This document shows, piece by piece, positions 52,786 to 60,796 of a stretch of 64,000 bases of DNA. How positions within the stretch are numbered: the first letter of the stretch is position 1; each line of letters starts with the position of its first letter. The notes under the pieces are model-generated. The model did no database searches. It saw only the letters and a program-made list of their open reading frames with translations, and was not told where the DNA came from. The DNA is taken from NCBI GenBank assembly GCA_900553185.1, contig USCT01000001.1:124001-188000 (forward strand), written 5' to 3'. The DNA is from an uncultured Bacteroides sp. Lineage in GTDB: Bacteria > Bacteroidota > Bacteroidia > Bacteroidales > Bacteroidaceae. A program made the position numbers and the translations under genes.

Positions 52786-53988
52786 TCAGGCTTTTCTTCG
52801 TGAAGACGAACCCTGTTTCTTTTTGTACCAGAGGTAGTAACCGCTCAGCGGTAATATTCCTCCGAGAATGGCGGCCAGAAAGTAAAGGATTTTGGTCCAG
52901 ATGCCTCCCCAGCTTCCGGTGTGGAAACTATAGAAATAGCCTTTCATCTTCTGGGAAACCGGTGCCTGATCGGAGGTGATAATACCGGTAATGTTTCCAT
53001 TGCCTGCCTGAAAACGTGCGGTATCGCTTTTACGTAACGAGCCTTCGGGCGAAGTGACTATCTGCGCGCTACCTTGTTCCAGCTTGATGGAGGTATAGGC
53101 CGGATAAGTCCGTTGCAGGCCGGCCAGTACCCGATTCCATGTCTGATACAGACGTATCTGATTACTTGAAGCTTTGTCCGATTCATCCGGGCGTGCCTGA
53201 CGACCTGTTTTCGAGTCTCCGTCTTGTCTGTTACGATGTTGGGACGAGTCTGCTTCCTGAGGCTTTCCGGCATGACCGTGGCTGGTTTCCATCGCCTGCG
53301 GAGCGGCTCCGAACAGGGAATAGGCGGCGGTACGGTACCATCCGAACGACCAGGTCAGCCCGGTCAGGGCCATGACAAGCAGGAATATCAGGGTATAGAA
53401 GCCTGTGGCTACGTGACTATCGTACCAAAACCGGCGCCATCCTTTCGTACAACTGATTTTCAAGCGGTTCTTCAGGGCTTTTGTAGTGCGTGGAATCCAG
53501 ATGACCAGTCCGCTGATGAGGATAACGACCATCAGCAGGGTTGTAATTCCGACGATGGCCTTTCCCACGGATTTTTCGCCTTTTCTGGCGGGAGCATCCA
53601 ATAACCAGCGGTGTAGTTTCCGTACCTCCTGGAAGAAGGGATAGTTTTTGCTCCATCCGTTCATCTCGCCGGTATACGGATTGACGCTTAAAGTCTTTTT
53701 GCCGGCATTCTTGAATCCTGCCCAGACCGGTTTCTCCGGATCTTGGGCGAATTGAAGGCTTGTAAGCTGGAGGGTATCGGGAACTTGTCGGTTTATGGCT
53801 TCTGCCAGTTCCGAAGGCGACAGGGGAGTATTTTCCGAAGTCGTCTCGACACGATATAACTTCGGATTCAGTGCCTGGGTGATTTCCTGCTCGAATACCA
53901 GGATGGCTCCCGTGAGGCAGATAATGGAAATGAAGATGCCTAGGGGAATGGAAAGCCAGAGATGAATCTTGGCAAAAATTTTTCTCAT
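52786..53988 (-). CDS. xusC: PepSY-domain inner membrane protein (XusC-like)
   Basis: This 400-residue protein has four membrane segments (about 8-32, 143-168, 194-218 and 368-390). A PepSY-type region after the first (EQEITQALNPKLYRVETT...LAEAINRQVPD) and conserved HLWLSIPLG, RKLHRWLL and SFHTGSWGGI histidine/tryptophan motifs fit PepSY_TM reductase-like proteins. The segment from about 230 to 272 is polar and His/Gln/Asp-rich. From memory, XusC of B. thetaiotaomicron is such a protein, handling imported ferric siderophore at the inner membrane. It is the last gene of the three-gene operon. Confidence 0.87.
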   Translation of the reverse strand: MRKIFAKIHLWLSIPLGIFISIICLTGAILVFEQEITQALNPKLYRVETTSENTPLSPSELAEAINRQVPDTLQLTSLQFAQDPEKPVWAGFKNAGKKTLSVNPYTGEMNGWSKNYPFFQEVRKLHRWLLDAPARKGEKSVGKAIVGITTLLMVVILISGLVIWIPRTTKALKNRLKISCTKGWRRFWYDSHVATGFYTLIFLLVMALTGLTWSFGWYRTAAYSLFGAAPQAMETSHGHAGKPQEADSSQHRNRQDGDSKTGRQARPDESDKASSNQIRLYQTWNRVLAGLQRTYPAYTSIKLEQGSAQIVTSPEGSLRKSDTARFQAGNGNITGIITSDQAPVSQKMKGYFYSFHTGSWGGIWTKILYFLAAILGGILPLSGYYLWYKKKQGSSSRRKA

Positions 53989-54074
53989 GCGGTATAATGG
54001 TTAAAATAGGGACTGTCCGGTGAAGACAGGATCTTCATCGGTTTCAGCCCACGGGTTTATACTTATAACAAGTA

Positions 54075-55508
54075 TTATTCCTGAATGTTCAGTTTTCCTA
54101 CGGCGCTCAATTGGGTTGCCTCTACGGTCAGGCCTTTGGTGGCGGTAGCGGTCGACGGATCAACCTTGTAGATGGCCGGGTAGCCTTCGGTAGTCGTCAC
54201 CGTGACGTATGCTTTCCCGTTTTCGATATACGGAGTTCCTCCGAATCCGGAAATCAGATCGGTCGACGGAAGTCCGCTTACGTAGGTCAGTTTCTTGTCG
54301 CTTGCCTTGAAGATGGCCAGCTGGTTGGCGGTGAATCCGGTTTCGGTCAACGGACGGTCGTACATCAGCAGAAGGAAATAATCCTCGGCTATCGGCCAGC
54401 AACGCAGGAACGAATTTCCTCCGCTCAGTGCCTCCAGGTTACAATAATAATCGTCGAAGTCTTCCGCTCCGGACGGGATGCGTACTACACCTGCCGGGAG
54501 AGTAGTCTGCTGGCGGGTATCGCTCATCGTCTTGGCATAACTCGGCGAGAATACGTAGATGTCGCCGTTGCCGTCTGCCCAGATCATCTGATAATATTGT
54601 GACTTGTAGCGTCCACAGGCGTAGCTGATTTTATCGGTCTTGATGAGCTCCTTGTCGGTCAAGGTTTCGTCGGTGAAGATGGCTACCCAGCATTCGTTGG
54701 GGTATTGTGTCCATTGTAATTCATCTTTGCTGTATGAACCGCTTCCGGAACCTCCCGATTCGGTCTTGATCAGGTCTTCGTTGCCTGGGAGTACCCATTT
54801 GCCGTTTTCGTATTTGGTTCCGTACTGGCTCAGTCCCATTGGCACGGCGGCACTGAAGAGTTTCCCGTTATTTTCCAGCAGTCCGGCTAACGTTACGTAT
54901 TCGCCGTTTCCCAGGAAGTTCTCGGAAAGGTAGGCTTCGTTCTGGGTATTGTTGGTGGTATAGGTATCGGCAGAGGTATCGAGGTAGGAAATCAGGAACG
55001 ATTTCGGGGTGTAACCGTTTGTGTCGTTCCATTCGGTAGGTCCGTCACCGGTCGAAGTAGTCATCACATATTTCCCGTAAGTACCGTAAGTGGTGAAACG
55101 TCTTACGGCAAATTCTCCGTTTCGTTTTTGGGGGTTGCCGTTATTGTCCAGGTAGAAGGAAGTGGTGATACCGGCATTCCCCTGGTTGTAGCTCAGGCCG
55201 TACAGGTATTGGTTGTTGTAATATACCCATTGTGTCGCTCCGTCGTTCACCAGTCCGTTCCTGACGGTACTGATACTGCCTTCTTCCAACGATTCGGCGG
55301 TCAGCAATACGTTGGTGGTATTTCCCGAAGCGGTCACCGATGCGGCGATGACGTAGCGTGAAGTCGATACTTCGGGCTGTTCCTCGTTTCCGTTTCCATG
55401 GTTGGTATTGTTATCGATGTTGACAACCTCCTCACCCGAACAGGAAGTTAAGCACATTCCGGTCATTGCGGTTGCAAAGAGCCCGGCCATTAAAAGGTTC
55501 TTTTTCAT
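54075..55508 (-). CDS. xusB: DUF4374 surface lipoprotein (XusB-like siderophore binder)
   Basis: The 477-residue protein has a lipoprotein signal (lipid Cys23 in CLTSC). A short Asn/Gly/Glu linker (about 30-46) precedes a repetitive beta-rich domain that looks like a DUF4374 beta-propeller, with repeated aromatic-Gly patterns. In B. thetaiotaomicron, XusB is a lipoprotein of this family that captures ferric enterobactin and passes it to XusA. It lies between the TonB receptor (22-base gap) and the PepSY gene (86-base gap), exactly the xusA-xusB-xusC order. Confidence 0.86.
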   Translation of the reverse strand: MKKNLLMAGLFATAMTGMCLTSCSGEEVVNIDNNTNHGNGNEEQPEVSTSRYVIAASVTASGNTTNVLLTAESLEEGSISTVRNGLVNDGATQWVYYNNQYLYGLSYNQGNAGITTSFYLDNNGNPQKRNGEFAVRRFTTYGTYGKYVMTTSTGDGPTEWNDTNGYTPKSFLISYLDTSADTYTTNNTQNEAYLSENFLGNGEYVTLAGLLENNGKLFSAAVPMGLSQYGTKYENGKWVLPGNEDLIKTESGGSGSGSYSKDELQWTQYPNECWVAIFTDETLTDKELIKTDKISYACGRYKSQYYQMIWADGNGDIYVFSPSYAKTMSDTRQQTTLPAGVVRIPSGAEDFDDYYCNLEALSGGNSFLRCWPIAEDYFLLLMYDRPLTETGFTANQLAIFKASDKKLTYVSGLPSTDLISGFGGTPYIENGKAYVTVTTTEGYPAIYKVDPSTATATKGLTVEATQLSAVGKLNIQE

Positions 55509-55530
55509 GATTATTTATCTTTTTAGTTTA

Positions 55531-57900
55531 TTATTTTCCGAAATAGACGCGTACCTTTCCGTAGAAACTCCGGCCGGCTTTCTGAAGGCTGAAGTTATCG
55601 TATAACTTTTCGTCGGTAAAGTTCCGACATTCCAGCGAAAGGTTGTACCGGCCGTTCTTCAGGCTATAGGACAGGCTGAGATTGTGCGAGAACTGGTTGG
55701 GCACGATGTAATCGCTACTGGAACCGATAACCTGCGAGTAGTAGGAGAAACTATGCAGGAACTGGTTGTCGTACGTCAGAGTCAGTACGTTGCCTTTTTC
55801 TCCCAGATTACGCCAATAGAAGTTTACATCGACGTCGGCGAACTGGTAGGGCAGGTTCGGCATGCGTGCCTTGTAGGCCAGGTTGGTGACGGTAGTCCCG
55901 ATCATGGTTTTCATGTTGTCGCGTACATCCATCTGTGTGAAGTTTCCTCCGATACTGAACCAGTTGCTATAGCTATACCGTGCCGAAAGGTTGAGTCCTT
56001 TGGTGAGGACTTTTCCGTAGTTGGTATAGGCGGCCGCGTATTTTCCTCCACTCAGGTCGGTTACGTTGCGTTGGATATAGTCTTTCGTATCACGGTAAAT
56101 CAGTCCTCCTTCCACGTAGACGGAATGTTTGCCGAACGATTTTCCGTAGCTGACGTTCAGGTTGATGTTGTCGCTATTTTCCGGGCGGATGGTGATTTCT
56201 CCCATTTCCAGGTCCTCGTCGCCGAACATCTCTTCGATGGTTGGGAGGCGGTAAGCCTTCTCGTAGGAAAGCTTGACTTGTAGTCCGGGCAGGATGAAAT
56301 AGGTGCCTGCAATCCCGTAACCGAATGCATCGGTGCGGCGGGTAATCCGTTCGTAATCGTCCTGGTTGGTAGTAGTGGCCATCGGACCGGCTACATACTG
56401 GTTATAGTATTTCCCGAAGACCGAAGCGTTCCAGTGTTCCGAAGGCATCAGTCGGTAAGAGAGTCCCGAGATGTTCTTGCGGGTTTCTTTGGGTATTTCA
56501 TCCGTCTGTTCCTCATTGGCCAGCAGAGAGGTGTTGTTCCGTTGGAAAGCGTTCAGAACGTGATTGAACGTGAGTGTGTGCATCTTTCCGATGCGGTAGT
56601 TTACGGTCAGTGTGCCGTTCCAGTTGTCGTTATCCGCACGTGAGTACTGATAGGATTGTTCCCCGCGGGAGTTCATCAGTTGTTTCTCTCCCAGCCAGTT
56701 GTATTGGTAAGCGGCGGTATCGATGTTGGTCGTGGCGTTCCGGTTGTAGTTGGCGGTGAGTGTCACGTCCAGTCCTTTTGTCAACAGGTTCCGTTTGCTA
56801 TATTCCAGCGAAGGCATCAGCGAATGGCCTTTGCGGTGTTTTTCGCCGTAAACGATGCTTTGGCGTACACCGGTCTGGATTTCCTGGTACATGTGCGAGT
56901 AGGTGAATCCGAACATCAGCCGGTCTGCCCATTTCTTGTCGACGATACCTATTTTCCCGACAACCGCTTTGTTGTGATAGGTGTCGTTGAATCGCTTCAC
57001 CCGTTGGTACGTTCCGTTCAGGTTTCCGGTGGCGAAATCCTGTACCGGAGCATCTACGTAATAATCATTGTCCGAATAGTTCTGGAAAGCATTGATTTCG
57101 TAAGTGAATCCGTTACGGAATGTTTGTCCGAAGTTGATGTATGACTTGTGGGTGTTGAACGAACCGTACGAGTACGATGCGTCCAGGAACCAGTTACGTC
57201 GTTTCTTGTTGGTCACAATGTTGATGACTCCACCGATGGCGTCCGTCCCGAAACCTACCGGTACCACTCCTTTATAGACTTCGATGCGTTCGGCAAAGTT
57301 TACCGGAATGTTGTTCAGCCCGAACGAACTTCCTACACCTTCCTGTGGCACTCCGTCGATGAATACCTTTACGTGCTTGCCGCTGAATCCGTCCATCATG
57401 AGCTGCATGTCCGAGCCTACTCCGCCCGATTCGCGCAACTTCATACCCGGAGCTTTGGTGAGGGCTTCACTCAGGCTCTTGGTGGAGTTCTGCATCTCTT
57501 TGGTGTCGACCGCTACGGCATTGAAGGCTGAACGTTTCACGCGTGATACTCCCGTAGATACCACTACTACTTCATCCAGTTCGGTTACCGAAGGTTTCAA
57601 CACGATGTTCTGTTTCAAACGCTCGCCATCTGCCAATACAACTTGTCTTTCGGAGGTTTCGTATCCGATGGCCGATACGATGAGGGTGTACTTACCTACA
57701 GGAGCTTTCAGGTGATAAAGCCCTTTTTCGTTGGTGGTACATCCGTAATTCGTACCTTTCAAGTATACTGTTGCAAAATCTATTTCACTTTTGTCGGTCG
57801 ATATAACCTTTCCTGAAATCATAGTTCCCTGCGCCCATGTTGTCATAGTCCCCAACCATATCATCAGAAGCAGCAGGCTGTGTTTGAATTTTGTTCCCAA
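55531..57900 (-). CDS. xusA: TonB-dependent siderophore receptor (XusA-like)
   Basis: A 789-residue outer-membrane barrel with a signal peptide ending TTWAQG, a carboxypeptidase-regulatory-like domain (MISGKVISTDKSEIDFATVYLKG, about 27-105), a plug with LDEVVVVSTGVSRV, SLSEALTKAPGMKLRESGG and VFIDGVPQEG, and a barrel ending YGKVRVYFGK. No SusD partner, which fits an iron-type receptor. The first codon is TTG at 57900: no upstream in-frame ATG exists and the next internal ATG would destroy the signal peptide. AAGGATAAA precedes it as a ribosome binding site. Confidence 0.9.
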   Translation of the reverse strand: MGTKFKHSLLLLMIWLGTMTTWAQGTMISGKVISTDKSEIDFATVYLKGTNYGCTTNEKGLYHLKAPVGKYTLIVSAIGYETSERQVVLADGERLKQNIVLKPSVTELDEVVVVSTGVSRVKRSAFNAVAVDTKEMQNSTKSLSEALTKAPGMKLRESGGVGSDMQLMMDGFSGKHVKVFIDGVPQEGVGSSFGLNNIPVNFAERIEVYKGVVPVGFGTDAIGGVINIVTNKKRRNWFLDASYSYGSFNTHKSYINFGQTFRNGFTYEINAFQNYSDNDYYVDAPVQDFATGNLNGTYQRVKRFNDTYHNKAVVGKIGIVDKKWADRLMFGFTYSHMYQEIQTGVRQSIVYGEKHRKGHSLMPSLEYSKRNLLTKGLDVTLTANYNRNATTNIDTAAYQYNWLGEKQLMNSRGEQSYQYSRADNDNWNGTLTVNYRIGKMHTLTFNHVLNAFQRNNTSLLANEEQTDEIPKETRKNISGLSYRLMPSEHWNASVFGKYYNQYVAGPMATTTNQDDYERITRRTDAFGYGIAGTYFILPGLQVKLSYEKAYRLPTIEEMFGDEDLEMGEITIRPENSDNINLNVSYGKSFGKHSVYVEGGLIYRDTKDYIQRNVTDLSGGKYAAAYTNYGKVLTKGLNLSARYSYSNWFSIGGNFTQMDVRDNMKTMIGTTVTNLAYKARMPNLPYQFADVDVNFYWRNLGEKGNVLTLTYDNQFLHSFSYYSQVIGSSSDYIVPNQFSHNLSLSYSLKNGRYNLSLECRNFTDEKLYDNFSLQKAGRSFYGKVRVYFGK

Positions 57901-57959
57901 TTTATCCTTTATTTTAAATAGTTATAGAATTCATGATGCCTTCTTTAGCATTGCGAGTG

Positions 57960-57991
57960 CAAAGTTAAATTCGATGTAAAAATGCTGCAAT
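57960..57991 (-). promoter_or_regulatory. Promoter of the xus-like operon
   Basis: The minus strand reads ATTG (57991-57988), 20 bases, TAACTTTG (57967-57960), then C. A short TTGC-N4-GCAA palindrome overlaps the start region (57951-57962). I could not identify a Fur box with confidence. Confidence 0.65.
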
Positions 57992-58356
57992 CGCAAAAAA
58001 TAGGTATTCTTGTGTTGTTTGGGAAAAGGTTGTTTTTCGTCTTATTCTATTGAATGATGACGTAGATTCGTGGAAAAATGTAATGGAATGGTGTTGGGTT
58101 GGTAATAGAATGTTTTTTCTTTTTCTTCAAGTAAACAAAAGGTGTAAATTGTTTTACTGGATGCATTACTAAAAAATGATTATTGGTTTGGAGAGGAGAA
58201 ACGGAAGGATTGTGAAAAATAAGAGTTGATTGTCGTTCGGCGTAAAATTTGTCCCATCAGATTGATTTGTTCAATTATTGTTTGCTGGATTCGGGAAATC
58301 TTGCGAATATTGTAGTCATCTTATTGTTTTTATAATTGAATTGATAAAATCTGACT
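57992..58356. other. A/T-rich intergenic region between xusA and the GH29 gene
   Basis: This divergent gap holds the xusA promoter at its left edge. I see no clear -7 box for the fucosidase gene and no convincing small ORF or RNA structure. Confidence 0.5.
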
Positions 58357-60615
58357 ATGAAGAGACACAATTTGAAACGGTTGGCATTGTTGTTTGCCTC
58401 GGCGGTGTGCTTGTCGTCGTATGCGCAACAACAGGAGATAGTTCCTGGAAGTACCATTAAAGTTGAAGCAGGGGATACCGATGATGTGATTATCCGGAAA
58501 GCAGCTCACGTGGTTCCTACCGACAATCAGTTGGCAGCCTTACGGAACGAGTTCATTGCGTTCGTCCATTTCGGACCTAATACCTTTACCCGTCTGGAAT
58601 GGGGAACGGGAAAGGAAGATCCCAAAATCTTTGATTTGAAAACTTTGGATACCGATCAGTGGTGTAAGGCCATGAAGGCCGCCGGCATGAAGATGGTTAT
58701 CTTTACGGCCAAACATCATGACGGGTTTGTAATGTGGCAAAGCCGTTATACCAAACATGGCATCATGTCGACGGGATATAAAAACGGAAAAGGTGACATC
58801 ATGAAAGAACTTTCGGCTTCCTGTCGGAAATATGGATTGAAACTGGGTGTTTACCTGTCTCCGGCCGATCTCTATCAGATAGAAAGTCCAGACGGGCTTT
58901 ATGGAAACCTGAGTCCGTATACCTTGCGTACCATCCCTCGGGAAGTTCCCGGACGTCCGTTCGCCGTCAAGACGAAATTCCAGTTCGAACTGGACGATTA
59001 TAATGAATATTTTCTGAACCAGTTGTTTGAATTGCTGACGGAATACGGACCGATAGATGAAGTTTGGTTCGACGGCGCGCATCCCAAGACCAAAGGCGGA
59101 CAAAAGTACAATTACAAGGCCTGGCGAGAAATGATCCGTACATTGGTTCCGAACGCCACTATTTTCGGAAGGGAAGACGTGCGCTGGTGTGGCAACGAGG
59201 CCGGAAATACGCGGGAATCCGAATGGAATGTGATTACTCCGTATACGGAGAACCCGACCGAGATGGTGGAATTTATGGACTTGTACGGTGACCTGGGAGG
59301 CAGGGAAGTGTTGTTGAGCCGTGAGAAACCGTTCTACCTGCATTACCAGCCTGCCGAAACGAATACGTCTATCCGGGCTGGATGGTTCTATCGGGACGAT
59401 ACCCGCCAGCAGACCCGAAGCGCCGACGATGTATTCGACATTTATGAACGTGCGGTAGGAGGTAATTCCATTTTCCTCTTGAATATTCCGCCTAACCGGG
59501 AAGGACGTTTTTCGGATACGGATGTCGAGGTTCTGGAAGAGACCGGCAGGAGAATTCAGGAAACCTATGGTCATAGCCTGCTGGACGGCGCAGAGGGACC
59601 GAAAGAAGTATTGGATAAAGATGAAAATACGTTTGTGCTCTTGGACGGTACAGGACCGAAAGAACTGGTATTTTCCGTACCGCAACCCATTACCTTCAAC
59701 CGGATTGTGATTCAGGAAGCCATTGCCACGCATAGTGAACGGGTGGAGAAACATGTCGTTGATGCATGGATTGACGGACAATGGAAGGAAGTGGCCCGCT
59801 CTACCAATATCGGCCATAAACGTATTCTCCGGTTTCCGGATGTGACTTCTGCCAAAATCCGGATTCGTATATTGGAATCGCGTATGGCTCCAGCTATCTG
59901 CCAGGTGTCCGCACATTATTATCAGCAGCGTCCTCCGATGTTGTCGGTCGGTAGAAATGCGGAGGGCTTGGTAACCATCGCCCCCAAGAAGGATGGTTTC
60001 AGTTGGCTTTATTGGGCCGATAACAAGGAAAATGAATCGGCGCAGGATACGATAGATTATCAGATTCACTATACGACGGACGGTAGTGAGCCGGATGAGG
60101 CTTCGCTATCGTATACGGCTCCTTTCGCTTTGGATAACGGGGAAGTGAAGGCGGTTTCCTTCCTGCATGGAAGAAAGGGAGCGGTTTCCCGTGAACGGCT
60201 GGGATTTGTCAAGAAAGACTGGAAGGTTCTGGATGCGTCGGGTGAAGCGGCCGAACATCCGGCGATTGCCGCCATCGATGAACAGGCAGATACCTATTGG
60301 GTATCCGGTGAACAGGAACTTTCTTATGTATTTGCTCTCGATTTGGGTAAGGAAGAAGAAGTATCTGGTTTTGCTTATACACCGCAGAAGAAGGATGCGA
60401 AAGGCTTGATTGCGGCCGGACGTTTTGAGATAAGTACAGATGGCAAGACCTGGAAGAAAGTAGAGGATTTTACGTTCGGAAATCTGGTGAATGATCCGAC
60501 CAAGCGTTATCATTATTTCAAGAAGGCGGTGAAAGCCCGTTATGTCCGGTTGGTTGCTACGGATGTAACCGGTGGAGCTGAATTTGCGACGATGGCAGAA
60601 CTGGATGTATTCTGA
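58357..60615 (+). CDS. GH29 alpha-L-fucosidase with two F5/8 type C domains
   Basis: The 752-residue protein is exported (signal peptide to about YAQQQ). The GH29 barrel (about 45-395) contains FIAFVHFGPNTFT, FTAKHHDGFVMW, LGVYLSPADLY and the nucleophile Asp239 in EVWFDGAHP. It is followed by a discoidin-like domain (about 410-530), a CHB_HEX_C-type module (YQIHYTTDGSEPDEASLSY, about 563-620) and a second discoidin-like domain to the end. It releases fucose from host or dietary glycans, probably in the periplasm. The acid/base residue varies in GH29 and was not assigned. The gene has its own terminator. Confidence 0.92.
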   Translation: MKRHNLKRLALLFASAVCLSSYAQQQEIVPGSTIKVEAGDTDDVIIRKAAHVVPTDNQLAALRNEFIAFVHFGPNTFTRLEWGTGKEDPKIFDLKTLDTDQWCKAMKAAGMKMVIFTAKHHDGFVMWQSRYTKHGIMSTGYKNGKGDIMKELSASCRKYGLKLGVYLSPADLYQIESPDGLYGNLSPYTLRTIPREVPGRPFAVKTKFQFELDDYNEYFLNQLFELLTEYGPIDEVWFDGAHPKTKGGQKYNYKAWREMIRTLVPNATIFGREDVRWCGNEAGNTRESEWNVITPYTENPTEMVEFMDLYGDLGGREVLLSREKPFYLHYQPAETNTSIRAGWFYRDDTRQQTRSADDVFDIYERAVGGNSIFLLNIPPNREGRFSDTDVEVLEETGRRIQETYGHSLLDGAEGPKEVLDKDENTFVLLDGTGPKELVFSVPQPITFNRIVIQEAIATHSERVEKHVVDAWIDGQWKEVARSTNIGHKRILRFPDVTSAKIRIRILESRMAPAICQVSAHYYQQRPPMLSVGRNAEGLVTIAPKKDGFSWLYWADNKENESAQDTIDYQIHYTTDGSEPDEASLSYTAPFALDNGEVKAVSFLHGRKGAVSRERLGFVKKDWKVLDASGEAAEHPAIAAIDEQADTYWVSGEQELSYVFALDLGKEEEVSGFAYTPQKKDAKGLIAAGRFEISTDGKTWKKVEDFTFGNLVNDPTKRYHYFKKAVKARYVRLVATDVTGGAEFATMAELDVF

Positions 60616-60637
60616 TAGCGTATGATACAGATAAAAC

Positions 60638-60683
60638 AAGTCCGTTGATGGGGGGATTTTCCCTGTTAACGGACTTTCTTTTT
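60638..60683 (+). terminator. Terminator of the fucosidase gene
   Basis: AAGTCCGTT (60638-60646) pairs with AACGGACTT (60668-60676), followed by TCTTTTTT. Confidence 0.85.
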
Positions 60684-60759
60684 TGTGTGCTATTGTTGTT
60701 GTGGGGTAATAAAAAGAAAGTTGTTTCGTTGTGAAATAAACTTTTTTGTAAAAAATATA

Positions 60760-60767
60760 TATTTTTG
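60760..60767 (+). promoter_or_regulatory. Promoter -7 box of the S9 peptidase gene
   Basis: TATTTTTG followed by C, 30 bases before the preferred ATG at 60797. No well-placed -33. Confidence 0.5.
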
Positions 60768-60796
60768 CGTAGAAAACAGAAATAATGGAGAACTGT

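Noticed and set aside
58540..60069. 509-codon ORF antisense to the GH29 fucosidase
   Set aside because: The plus strand encodes a complete GH29 enzyme; the antisense product has no recognisable motif.
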